Shown here in pieces: positions 1 to 10,235 of a stretch of DNA of 64,000 nucleotides (position 1 is the first letter of the stretch; each line of letters begins with the position of its first letter). A program made the position numbers and the translations under genes. This stretch comes from Heterocephalus glaber (Eukaryota > Chordata > Mammalia > Rodentia > Bathyergidae), in NCBI RefSeq assembly GCF_000247695.1, contig NW_004624734.1, forward strand, positions 37,699,549 through 37,763,548, given 5' to 3'. The notes beneath the pieces are model-generated. The model was given only the letters and a program-made list of their open reading frames with translations, searched no databases and was not told where the DNA came from.

Positions 1-639
1 AATGACCCATGTGCAGCTGAGAAGAATGTGTATTCTGATTTTGTGGGGTGGAAGACTCTACAAACATCTATTAAGTTCATTTGTTCAAGAGTTTGATTGA
101 GTTCTAGTATTTCGTTTTTTATTTTTAGTCTAGTTGATCTATCTATTTGTGACACTTGGGTGTTGAGGTCCCCCACTACAATTGTATAAGTGCTTATGTC
201 ATTTTCCATGTCTGTTAGTATTTGTTTTATATAATTGGGTGCACTAGCATTTGGTGCATATATATTTATGATTGTCATCTCTTCCTCTTGGATTGTTCCC
301 TTTACATGGATGTAGTGTCCTTCTTTGTATCTCTTAATCAGTGTGGGTTGAAATCTACTGGATCTGAAAAGAGGATAGCTACTCCTGCTTTTATTATTGG
401 TTCCTGTCACATGGAGTATTGTTTTCCACCCTTTAACTTTCAGTCTGAGTTTCTTTTTGAAGAAGTATGTTTCTTGTATGCATCATATTGTTGGATCTTG
501 CTTCTTGACTCATTCTGCCAGTCTGTTTCTTTTCACTGGTGAATTGAGACCATTGACATTGATGGTTATAACTGATATGTATTGAATTATCCTTGTCATG
601 ACTTTTTCTTTTTGTTGGATTCTTCCCCTTTGCATTTAA

Positions 640-1819
640 TTTCTTGTCATGCCTGATAGATTCATTTTGCTGTGCTTTCTGGGGTTGTGATCCCTGTTTT
701 TTCCTAGGATATTGTCTAAAATTTTTTGGATTGCTGATTTGGTATTCATGAAGTTCCTGAGGTGCTCTTTGTCATGAAAGTATCTTATTTCTCCATCAAT
801 TTTGAAAGATAGTTTTGCAGGATATATCAATCTGGGTTGGAGGTTGTTTTCTCTTAGGGCTTGAAATACATCACTCCAAGCTCTTTTTGCCATGTGGGTT
901 TGTGCTGAGAAGTCTGCTGTGATTCTGATGGGCTTTCCTTTGTATGTGATTCATTTCTTTTCTCCAACTGCTTGTAGAATTTTGTTCTTTCATTGGGTTT
1001 CTGGAATCTTAATTATTATATGCCAAGTTGGAGATTTAGCTCAGTGATTCTGGCTCCTGCCTTGCAAGTGCAAGGATCTGAGTTTGATCACTGGTACCTA
1101 AAAAAATCCCCCATAAAACAAACAAACAAAAACCTTGCAGTTAACTATTATATGCCTATGTGTAGGTTTTTTTTGATCATGGCTAGTTGGGGTCCTGTAT
1201 GCCTCACTTATTTGTATGTCAAGCTCTTTTCTCCTGCTTGGGAAGTTTTCTGCCATTACTTCTGTGAACAGGTTTTTTTTATGTCATCTGCACTTTCTCC
1301 TGTTCCTTCATTGACTCTGATTAGTTTTATGTTATTCTTCTTTGCATCATCTAGAAGCCCTTGGATTGATTTCTCATGGTCCCTTACTATTTTTGAGAAA
1401 TTTTTCTTTTCCTGGCCACTAATTGCAATCCTATCTTCTATATCTGAAATTCTATCCCTCACACTCACTCATTCTGCTGTGTAAACTTTCAATGTTGTTT
1501 TTAATCTGGAAATCTGTGTGCATCTGTTTTATGGATTCCACTTGTTTCCTATGTTGGGATTCCATTATGTTCCTCAGCTCCTCTATTTTTTTTAATCTGT
1601 GTCTGCTCTAGATTTATTAATCATGCCCTGCACTATGGACACAATCTCTGTTGTTATCTTAGAAATTATTTCTGATTTCATTTTTTCCAGATCCTCCTTT
1701 GTTGCCAGTTCAGGGAGTCCAGGTGGTTGAATATCAGGTTGTTCCATCTTGTTTCCCTTTGGGGTTGTCTTAGGTGATCTGGAAGTCTGGTTATGAGACT
1801 TATTTATATGTCTTCTCAT
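640..1819 (-). pseudogene. L1 ORF1 remnant
   Basis: ORF1 encodes the RNA-binding chaperone of L1. The N-terminal piece (1819-1592) begins MRRHINKSH and contains a charged, coiled-coil-like stretch. The middle piece (1468-1256) keeps the pattern ISDIEDRI followed by RDHEKSIQGLLDDAKKNNI, typical of the end of the coiled coil entering the RRM-like domain. The C-terminal piece (893-636) keeps LQPRLIYPAKLSF and the helix ending in ILDNILG, the conserved ORF1 C-terminal domain. The pieces are in different frames and are split by the SINE at 1025-1145. Family assignment is sure; activity is excluded by the breaks. Confidence 0.85.
1025..1145 (+). mobile_element. ID-like tRNA-derived SINE nested in L1
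   Basis: The body has an A box (GATTTAGCTCAGTG) and a B-box region ending GGTACC, followed by an A-rich tail with CAAA repeats. An 11-bp target-site duplication, TATTATATGCC, flanks it exactly (1014-1024 and 1146-1156). The insertion therefore postdates the L1 that it interrupts. Confidence 0.9.
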
Positions 1820-1987
1820 TTCAACAGATGCAGCCTTCTGTGCCTTTGTTGAGGAAACTTTTTGCTCACCCAGTGATCTTTAATTCTCATCAAGCCACTG
1901 AGCAATCTTTTCTCTGCTGCTCACCAGTGTACTAATTCCTGGGTTCAGAATGGTTGTCTTCTGGATTCCTGAGCTGACCTGTTGCCT

Positions 1988-2320
1988 GGGTGGGCTTCTG
2001 GCTGGGGCCTGTGTACACTTCCAATGGTATCTAGGCATGACTCTGGCTAGGGTCTGCCCTCTTATGTAGCTGTTGTGTGGGATGGCCTTTGGCTGGGGCC
2101 TGTGCACCCCAGAATCTGGTATCTGAGCAGGCTTCTGGCTAGGGTCTCCACACACTTTCTGATGGTATGGGGCAGGCCTCTGGCTGATGCTTGTGCACCT
2201 TTACAGCTGTTTTCTGAGCAGTCCTTTGGTTTGGGCTTATGTGCCTGAGCCACTGGTGTCTGGGCAGGGCCCTGGCAGGGGTCTGCCTGCACCTGCACAG
2301 CTCTGGTCCACATCTCTGCT
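1988..2320 (-). repeat. Tandem ~46-bp units in L1 5'UTR
   Basis: About seven imperfect units of 44-48 bp run in tandem. Each (on the + strand) carries a core like GGCTTCTGGCTAGGGTCT followed by a TGTGCAC-like stretch and ends near TGGTAT or TGTTTT. They sit directly upstream of L1 ORF1, where rodent L1s often carry promoter repeats. Their translation gives proline- and serine-rich peptides of 83-91 residues that are by-products of the repetition, not genes. Confidence 0.7.
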
Positions 2321-2708
2321 CACTGGAATCTCAACCCTCAGTAATTTTTAAGACAATAAATGGTTAGGGGGCCAAAGAGTTTGAAAAATGAGTTGTCTTA
2401 CCAAAGCTGATGTCCCTTCATGTGCCCCTCAGTATTATTCTTGTGCTCAATGATTTCATTGATAAAGTCTTTAATTTCAAGATTCTCAGTTGAAGTGAAG
2501 CACAAACTGATATTTAAATAGGAAGAGGATGACTGAGACATTTAAAATGTTGACTATCACTCTCGGTATTTTATTCTCCTTTCCTGTAAAATGTGAGTTC
2601 TGTCATCACACATATGAGGTATTGCTGAGCTTAGACAACATATTTGAAATGCATGGCATGATTTTACTTGTCTCTCATGGCTTTGATTATAATTTTTCAA
2701 ACAGATCT

Positions 2709-3005
2709 TGTCAGGTAAAAGGCCAAAGACCAAGACGAGACCAGGCCACAACAAGCCTTTATTAGGGGAACAGATCTGCCAGGCTGTCTCTGAACAAAGG
2801 AGAGACAAAAGCAATATGGCCAGGGCAGGGAGAATCTTTTATAGAGACTCGGGTGGGGTTTGTAGGAACTGAGCTGGGGTTGAGTGAGGTGTAGTGACTA
2901 GGGAATGGAGGAGCCGGTGATGTCACTAGGTGGTAGGAGGTGAGCGAGTATTATGTTAATCTCTGCTCCTAAACTTCTTGTTGGTCCCCATCTGGAACAC
3001 GCATC
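2709..3005 (-). mobile_element. Solo LTR-like element of an endogenous retrovirus
   Basis: On the - strand a TATA box (TATAAAAGA, + strand 2835-2843) is followed about 75 bp later by a polyadenylation signal (AATAAA, + strand 2758-2763) and then by a GT-rich stretch ending in ...CCTGACA near 2709. TATA, R-like segment, AATAAA and a terminal CA in this spacing are the layout of a retroviral LTR. No internal gag/pol sequence lies next to it, so it looks like a solo LTR. The far boundary is uncertain and I could not confirm a target-site duplication. Confidence 0.6.
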
Positions 3006-3227
3006 TGCCCCTTGCCGTTTTTTACACTGCATTCATTTCATATCACTGAACTTCAAGAAGAAACATGAGGCCCAGCTGCAATATTTAATCATACTTTCTA
3101 CAGAGATCAAGTGGAGACCATGCTTGTTACATCATATCTTAGTGAAGGACAAAGTGGGGGGCTTTATCGGGGCTCAGAACCAGGAGTACTGTGATTCTCC
3201 TAAATAACTTAATTTCCTGAATATCAT

Positions 3228-3292
3228 CAATCATCTACATCTATTTTATCTATCATCTATCATCTGTCATCTGTCACCTATCTATCTCCTTA
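3228..3292. repeat. Degenerate (ATCT)n/(CATCTAT)n microsatellite
   Basis: Repeated ATCT / ATCATCT words with several interruptions; an old simple repeat. Confidence 0.7.
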
Positions 3293-5084
3293 TGGATATT
3301 TAAATCCTCACTAGAACTTTGCTTTGGATAAAAGGAAAGTTGGAGATAAACTTGTGCTTTACTGTAGCATAAAAACAGATGTCAGCTGTAGTTTGGCAAC
3401 ACATGGCTGGCTCAGGAAAGAGCAGGAGCGTTCTGTAGCAGTAAGAGCCATGTGGTGGAAGCCTGGCCCCACAGCCTGCTCCCCACTCTGCCCATGTTGT
3501 TTCTTGCTTTCAGGTTACTCTCTTCCCCTGGCTAACAGTAGACAATTGTGCATATTCAAGCCTCATTCATTGCAATCTCCATGCATCTTTGTCCTCAGAT
3601 CTTAGAAGTGCTGGATGACATGGTTCATGCCAGGGGAGTGGTGAAGCCCTGTGGAAGAAAAGGAAGTGTGAACTTCCCTTCTCCCAGTCTCAGGTTCTCC
3701 CAGCAGGAAACTTCAGAGGCAGCTTCCCCATCCCGCTGTGGTATTTGACTCAAGAGCTCTCCCAAGAGAATGACCATGTGTCAAGGGGCCAAGAAGTCTG
3801 CTACTACCCTGGAAAGATTTCCCTGGGAAATCTTTGGGGAGTTCCTTTGAAGATATTTTTTGTCCAGACCTGAACCGCATCTCTAACCGTGGGTCCTGAT
3901 TCATGTGAGCTAGTCAGAAGATTCCATCCTGCTTGTCTGTGATTGGTTCAGGGATGGATACATAAACTAAGATGTGCCCAATCAGATTGCAGGGGGTCAC
4001 TTGCTGCATGCTTGGGAGAGAATCTTATTCTCTTTCAATGGACCTGAAAGAGAAAGCATGTTGTTCCAGGTGGTACTTCAGGCATCTTATGACCATGAGG
4101 GCAGCTTCCATATGAGGACAAGGCTCTTACGCTAAAAAGGGAAGAACAGAGAGAGTCTCAGAGAAGAAAAACCAAATCCCTGCTTTTTCCCAATCCACTC
4201 TACCTCTGAGATTTTGCTATGTGAGAAGATAAACTTCCTTATTGTTTATATGAGTCAGACTTTCTGTAGCTTCAACAGCATATTTAGCCGGGCACTGTCT
4301 TAGGTACTGGGTATGTCAAAGTGTCCATCTTCATGAAAACAATACATGTGTAAATACGTAATATGATCTCTGGTAATAAAGAAGCATGAGCTGTAGAAAG
4401 CAGGTGGATATGACTTGTGTGGAAGGCACGCTGTTGGAGGCTATATGCTTAGGCACATGAATAAAGGGCAAAGTGAGCCATTGCAGCATTTCAGGAAAAG
4501 CTGCCCATGCAGTGGCACTGGTAAATTCAAAGGTCCCAAGGCAGGAATATGCTTGGTGTGTTTTTGGGTACAGCTCAGGCAGTGAGAAGGAGGCGGTGAT
4601 GATGTATTTGGTCTTTGGCAGCTGGAGTAGGAACTAGGAACTGTCTCTGTGATGGGAAAGTGCTGGAGAATACTGAGAAGAGGAGTTATTTGCAGGCCAG
4701 GGCATTGAAAAGAGAACAGAGATAAAGTAATTTGAGGGTGAAATCTGGGAAGAACAGGGCAGCCTCTGATAGCAGCATGTGCTTTGCTTTGAGCCTTCGA
4801 ATGCTTGATTACATCCATTTAGTCTCAAAAGACTCATCAGGCCAACTACTGTTGCTGAATTTTTATAGTTTTGAATAATCAAAACTCAGTGTAACCACAT
4901 GCACACAGATATGTACACGGCATTGACAAAGTGCCTGTTTTCCCTCTTTAGCTAAGAACTTGAACATTATGTTAAATCAGGAGTGGCTGTTGCATGTATG
5001 TCATCATCATGTGCTTCTGCGGCCCCCTCTGGAGGACACTGCATGTTTTGTCTCTTGGTGTGAACACAGACTAATATAAGCCAG
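3293..5084. other. Intergenic, no recognised feature
   Basis: Open frames here are short, on both strands, and show no known domain. I recognise no gene, RNA or clear repeat in this stretch. Confidence 0.5.
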
Positions 5085-5370
5085 CTTCCTGCTATGGAAT
5101 CATCCTTGCATTTTTGGAAAAAACTCAATTTGGCCACAGTCTACTATTTGTTTAACATATTGCTCAATTCAATTTGCTAATATTGTATTAAGTCTTTTAA
5201 CGTCAGTCCTCATGAAGGAAATACAATTATGGCTTTCTTTTCTGGTACTTTCTAGTTTTAGTATTAGTGCCTATGTAAAAAGAATTGGGATGCTTTTTTC
5301 TCTGGGATTGCTTAGTGTCATACTTTTCTTTCCCTGAAGGCTTGACATAATTTAATTTTTGTGGTTAACA
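5085..5370 (-). mobile_element. Old L1 ORF2 fragment
   Basis: The + strand words for 'lower-case' ORF2 landmarks (CAATTTGCTAATATTGTATTAAG, and the following GTCCTCATGAAGGAAATA block) resemble the reverse complement of the L1 reverse-transcriptase region. It is short, diverged and noncoding. Confidence 0.5.
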
Positions 5371-5439
5371 CAATCTACTCACCTCAAAAAAACCAACTAT
5401 CATTTTTCATATGACTTCCCAGGCTTTGTCCATAGGGTT

Positions 5440-5850
5440 ACATAATTGTTAAACAGATGTAGTTATACCATTTATTATATATAATTTTGCATTCTGATTT
5501 CCCTCTTAAGTTTATCCCAAATGCTCTTCCATGTGCTACTGTTCTTATAATTTTAATTGACAAATACTAGTCCACTGGGTGGATAGACCCTAATTTAATA
5601 GTTTCTTGTTTTTGCCGGAGTAGGATATTCCTCTTGCTATTTTTGCAAAATTATGTTGCAATAAGTGTGTTTTGCATAATTGGTATTCTCATTTTAGATT
5701 TAGTTCTCCTGGGATAAACTGCCAGGAAAAGGAAGGTAGAAAACTTTCTATGACTTGTGAGACCCATGGGAAAAATATTTTCTAAAAGATTTGTGCCAAT
5801 TGATAAGCCCTGTAGAATTGGGTACATTGCTTGCATAAATCTTTATCAGA
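5440..5850 (+). mobile_element. Probable old L1M/L2-type LINE 3' fragment
   Basis: Words such as the ATTTATTATATATAATTTTGCATTC block, TTGCAAAATTATGTTGCAATAAG and CTCCTGGGATAAACTGCCAGG resemble the 3' ends of ancient mammalian LINEs. Divergence is high, so the subfamily cannot be fixed by eye. Confidence 0.4.
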
Positions 5851-6814
5851 ATTGGGTGATTTTATATAAATATTTTGTTGTTGTTGCTGTTGTTTCTTTC
5901 TGTAAAATGTATCCATAGAGTCCAGTCCCAGTAATGGAGTAAGGAGTGGAGAGCTTTCCAAACGCTGACTGAGAGTATAAGCTGATTTAGGCATTCTCAT
6001 TTCTCAGCAGTCAGAAGAGTCCTGAGCTCTGAGGAAGACTTCACCTCAACTCCTGGCTTTGTTGTGTGACTGTAGGCAGAACTCAGGCTCCGTCGCCTTC
6101 TGGTTTTGACTTGCTTTCTAGCTAATGTTGACTGGGCTCTGTAATCCTCATCTGCATTTGCTCCTAGCTAATTCCCCCACAGACATGATGGTGGGGACAG
6201 GACATCTCTAGGCAGCGGAGCAGCCTCCTGCTCTGGGATCCTCCTTTCAAAAGCCAAATGCCTTCCTGCTTCCCTTCCTCTCCAACTCTCCAATTTTGTG
6301 ACTGTAAACACGAATTGCAATCTTCTGCACAGCTAGTTTATGGGAGGGAGAAAATTCTTGGCTCTTTGACACTGAACTTGTGGTTCTCGCCTAGTTAATC
6401 TGTAAAAAAACCAAAACATCACTTGCTGCTTTAGCAGAGAAGACCTCTTATTTTTGTGAAATCCAAGTACTTTGTAGCCATGACAAGTTTCCAGTGTTGG
6501 TAAACTGCCCAGGGAGGGCTCTGCTCACAAAGCGTCACCTAGAACAGAGAGGGACTGACTCTCCCGTCACTGGGGATGGCCCACAGGTGGCACCTGGGAG
6601 GAGGCTGAGCTCCCTGCTCTGCCAGGGGCCCAGAGGAGGATTAACCTGAGGGCAGAAAGCAGTCAAGACCATTTCTATGGCTCTAAGGTTTAGTTCAAAA
6701 GTGAACCAAGGCAATTCAGAAATTTAAAATACTTCTTTTTTCATGGTAGAGACAGGATGCAAATGGTTGAGTTTGCTCTTTAGAAACCATATTTTGATGT
6801 TTGAAAATACATGT
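5851..6814. other. Intergenic, no recognised feature
   Basis: Contains a short GTT-rich tract near 5875-5895. No coding or repeat signature is otherwise recognised. Confidence 0.4.
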
Positions 6815-7105
6815 TTTAAAATTTTTGATGAACACATCATAATTGTACATATTTATGGGATCTGGTGTGACATTTCAGTACATACATGGAATGTTTAATG
6901 ATCGGGTAGTTGGCATATCTGTCACCTCAGATATCTTTCATTTCTTTGTTTTGAGGGCATTCAAAATCATCTTTCTAGCTAACTTAAAATATACAATTAA
7001 TTCTTGTCTACCTTAGCTCTTCTACTGTCCCATAGGGCACTGGAAGTTATTCCTCCTATCCAGCTGCACACTGTCCTCTGTCCATCTCTTCTCTCCAATT
7101 ACCTT
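6815..7105 (+). mobile_element. L1M-type 3'UTR fragment
   Basis: Matches, with divergence, the well-known L1M 3' sequence: TACATATTTATGGGATCTG, then GTGACATTTCAGTACATACA, then the block reading 'CATATCTGTCACCTCAGATA'. Orientation is + by that match. No coding capacity. Confidence 0.7.
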
Positions 7106-7280
7106 CTCAGGCTCTAGTAAACACAGATTTCTGCTTAGTTGAGTAAAGAGAAAGAGGGGGCAGGGAAAGGAGGTGTGAATTAGGTCAACGCTGTTACTTT
7201 CTTGAATTAGAACCATGTCGGGCTTACTGTTTTTCTGCCTCCTCAAACCATAGAATATACAACCATTGTTTAATCAATAC

Positions 7281-7366
7281 TTTTTTTTTTTGTGCCAGGG
7301 ATCAAACTCGGGTCCTTGCGTTGCGCAGCAGGCAGCGAAACCACTGAGCTAAATCCCCGGCCCCTC
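7281..7366 (-). mobile_element. ID-like SINE
   Basis: On the - strand it begins GGCCGGGGATTTAGCTCAGT and ends in an A-rich tail (T11 on the + strand). A target-site duplication ATCAATACTT lies at about 7273-7282 and 7367-7376. The body is nearly free of decay, so this is one of the younger copies. Confidence 0.9.
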
Positions 7367-7376
7367 ATCAATACTT

Positions 7377-8478
7377 ATTAAACAAATAAATATTCTTAGT
7401 TGTATACCGAAGGATACTAAACTAGGCAAGATTTGGCCCCTAACTTCCTGTCAGCTTTGTCTGATGCAGGGGAAAATGCATGGACTTGAAAATGATGGTT
7501 GTCAGGTCCAGGAGCTGTGGGCGACCCAAGGCAGTAAATACTTGGGCCAGCACTAGCTGGGTGTCCAGCCGTCGGGCTCCTCATCAACTTCTTGTCCTTT
7601 TCCTCATGGCACATCTTTCTTGGGAGACCTTGTTCAACCCCAAGGATGTCCTTTCCACCTTCTAGGTTGCATCTTCTGTCTTGCTCTGACCCCTTCCTGG
7701 GTACAGATCAGCGAGTAGATGTCGCTGCTCGAATTGTCTGGCAGAAACTGCAAAGCCAGCACGAAGTGAACTCGCCTGTCTCTAAACCTGTTGCCCCCAA
7801 CCCCTCTGCTGCACAGTGGGGTGACCATGTACCTAGCCTGCAAAGCCAGATGAGCCACCCAAGGTTCCTCTTCTCCCTTCGTCCTTCATCACTAGATCCT
7901 GTTAGGTCAGCCTTTCAGAAAGATTTCAGTTCCTCTCCCCTCTCCTCCACATTTCTGTCGTGCGAGTCCACACTCTCAGGATCTCTCCCTTCGGTTAACT
8001 GGATGTCTGATGTCTGCTCATGGGGTCTCTTTTGCCAGTTTCACCATCTAACACCAACCACACACGCATTTCAGTCCTCTGGGTGGAGAGATCTGGTTAA
8101 AACTCCTACTTGATGATCTGACTGTAGCACTCCTCTGAGTGAAATTCTGCCCTGTGCTGCCAGGAGATCCCTTACTCCCCTTGCATGCGCCCTCCCTTTC
8201 CCATCACTTTTCTCTTTGTCAGCAGCACTTTAACTTTCCCGACCCTTGGAGTTTTTGCTCACTTCTGAGCCTTCTAACATGCTTTGGCCAGAATGTAGTT
8301 GTTCATTCCTAGCCTTCACTTGCTCAGAAAACACTTTATCCCAGAAAGTCTTCCCACTTTCTATGCCCTAGTCTTCCCTAGGCGGGGTTAGGTGCCCCTC
8401 GCAAGCCATCTTCCTGTGCATACCTCTGCCACGGCATTTATCTCTGTTGTCATTGGTGGTTTATTTGCCAGTCTGTTC
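7377..8478. other. Intergenic, no recognised feature
   Basis: Includes a 173-codon open frame (7592-8113 +) without any recognisable domain, which I treat as chance. Moderately GC-rich. No gene or repeat family recognised. Confidence 0.4.
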
Positions 8479-8486
8479 CTCTAGAC

Positions 8487-8690
8487 CAGTGATGGCGAAC
8501 CTTTTAGAGACTGAGAGCCCAAACTGCAATCCCAAACCCACTTATTCATCGCAAAGTGCCAACACTGCAGTTAAACCTGAATATCCAATGCTTGGCTGCC
8601 TGGGTGATGCTGAGGCGAATTGGCTCTCATGCTGACAGAGAGGGCTCTGTGTGCCCCCTGCGGCATGCTGTCATAGGTTCACCACCACTG
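8487..8690. mobile_element. hAT-type non-autonomous DNA transposon (MITE)
   Basis: The 204-bp element has inverted ends: CAGTGATGGCGAACCT on the left, and on the right the inverse of CAGTGGTGGTGAACCT. It sits in an 8-bp site CTCTAGAC (8479-8486), which fits the nTCTAGAn preference of hAT transposases. The right copy of the duplication (CTCGATTC, 8691-8698) has decayed to 5 of 8 matches. The interior holds no transposase gene. From memory this resembles short hAT families known from several mammals; the exact family needs a library search. Confidence 0.75.
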
Positions 8691-8698
8691 CTCGATTC

Positions 8699-9876
8699 CA
8701 GCTCCCCTTCAAGTTCAGTATCCTGGAGCAAACATTTTCAACTCACTTTAGCTGTTTATTTGCACTTTAGTTCTCTATTTTGAAGTAATCTGCCTCCACT
8801 CACAGATTTGAACATTGCAGATATTACTTAGAGCCTTTATGTTATGGGAGGTGAGGAGCAGTCTAGGCCAGGACATGATGAACAATAAATCAGCAGCCCA
8901 CTCCCCGCTCCAATCCTCCAGATGTAGTTGCCCTCCTGCTCCAGTTTGGCTCTGTTGCTCTCCAGGCCTACTGTATAGTTATTATTTTTGGACTTCAACT
9001 CTCTCCTGAAATAGATTCCTGATCCCTAGCTTAGATGTCTTGCTTTTCCTTTAGTTACTTCCATTTTTACATTATTTGGCAGCTTACTTAGAAGGTAAAC
9101 AAGTTTTGAACCTTTATTTTATTCTTATGCTAGATTAAAAGTTTGGCTCAGTATAGAATTCTAAGATGAAAAATCATTTTTCTTAGAATTTTGAAGGCAT
9201 TGACCCACATTAATAAATTTATGGCATCTTCTTGCGTATGCTAGCTAACCTTACTCATCGGCCTTGTGAACAGTTGGGTTAAGGCCATGGGACTGAATTA
9301 TGGGTATTGGAATACAGGTGGAAGTTATGTACACAATTCCAGGCTCACACAGTTCTGTAGGCTCTCTCTTCCTCTTCCACAGTGGTCTGGGCCTCAGCTA
9401 GAAGAGAAGACACCGAAAGATGGATCTTCTGACCCTTAGTGATTGCAGAGACCTGCTTGCTTCTGCTGACTGGGAGTGATTTTATTGTAAGTTGTTGATA
9501 TTTATTGTAAGGGCTGATATTCACCGACCCTATTAATAAGTAAGCCCTATGGCATTCTGATTCTAGTTCTTCTGTATGTGACTTGTTTTCCATGTGAAAA
9601 CCAGCATGGGCGTACACTTCAGATACATACTTGAAGAAGTAGGAGTCTTCTGGGTGGAGGAAAAGTATGACCCTGGGCACAATGGCTTAATAGAGTGCAG
9701 TGTATTTGAAGAAGAAGGAGGCCTACATAGGAGTCTTCATTCATTCACTTATTGTCTATTATCTGTCAGACATAATACTAGGAAATAGAAAATGGCCTCA
9801 TATGGATTAGTGGTAGAAATAAAAATGTAAATAGAAATTTAGAAAATAATATTTAAATATTATAAGAACAATATGA
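8699..9876. other. Intergenic, no recognised feature
   Basis: AT-richer sequence with only short open frames, including a 111-codon one on the - strand (9680-9345) with no known domain. No repeat recognised by eye. Confidence 0.4.
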
Positions 9877-10107
9877 TATAGTGGTTAAGGGCATAGGGTT
9901 TGGATACAGCCTAAGTTCAAAATCAGATTCCACCATTGTTAGCTGAATGACTTCAGCCAAGTTACTTCACTTCAGTTTCTTCCCATGTAACGTGGAGATG
10001 GTATCTGAACAACAACACTGTTGTGAGGATTGAAAGAGACAAATGCAACGTAAAGTATTGTATCTCTGTTGAACACAGTGTAAGACTTTAAAAATATTAT
10101 TATTATT
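9877..10107 (+). mobile_element. MIR SINE
   Basis: Shows the MIR order: GTGGTTAAGGGCATAGG, then the core (TAGCTGAATGACTTCAGCCAAGTTACTT), then 'CAGTTTCTTCCCATGTAA', then GTTGTGAGGATTGAAAGAGA and the 3' tail with TTATTATTATT. Ancient mammalian element, near full length. Confidence 0.85.
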
Positions 10108-10155
10108 CTTCAGTTTGTGTGGATGTAGGTTGGTGCCCGGCTGGGAAGGATTTTT

Positions 10156-10220
10156 TTTGTTTGTTTTTTGGTACCGGGTTGCAGGGTAGGCGTTGGAACC
10201 ACTGAGCTAAATCCCTGACC
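10156..10220 (-). mobile_element. ID-like SINE, shortened
   Basis: On the - strand it has GGGATTTAGCTCAGTGG, an internally shortened B-box part, GGTACC and an A-rich tail. A perfect 15-bp target-site duplication (CTGGGAAGGATTTTT) flanks it at 10141-10155 and 10221-10235. The body lacks roughly 15-20 bp around the usual CTGCCT...GCAAG stretch. Confidence 0.88.
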
Positions 10221-10235
10221 CTGGGAAGGATTTTT

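Larger units (their letters stand above)
1..2340 (-). mobile_element. L1 LINE, 5' portion (antisense)
   Basis: Read on the - strand this is the front of an L1: a 5'UTR (about 2340-1820), ORF1 (about 1819-640) and the start of ORF2 (about 580 to the window edge). The ORF2 part is the reverse complement of the familiar endonuclease-coding region. Stops and frameshifts break ORF1 into 60-90 residue pieces, so this copy cannot move by itself. The rest of ORF2 lies outside the window. A SINE is inserted within ORF1. The 5' limit near 2340 is a judgement from where recognisable L1 sequence ends. Confidence 0.85.

Noticed and set aside
3228..3292. CRISPR-like spaced repeats
   Set aside because: Simple tetranucleotide repeats in a mammalian genome.
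7592..8113. 173-codon open frame on +
   Set aside because: No domain, no composition bias of coding DNA, and overlapping frames on both strands; judged chance.
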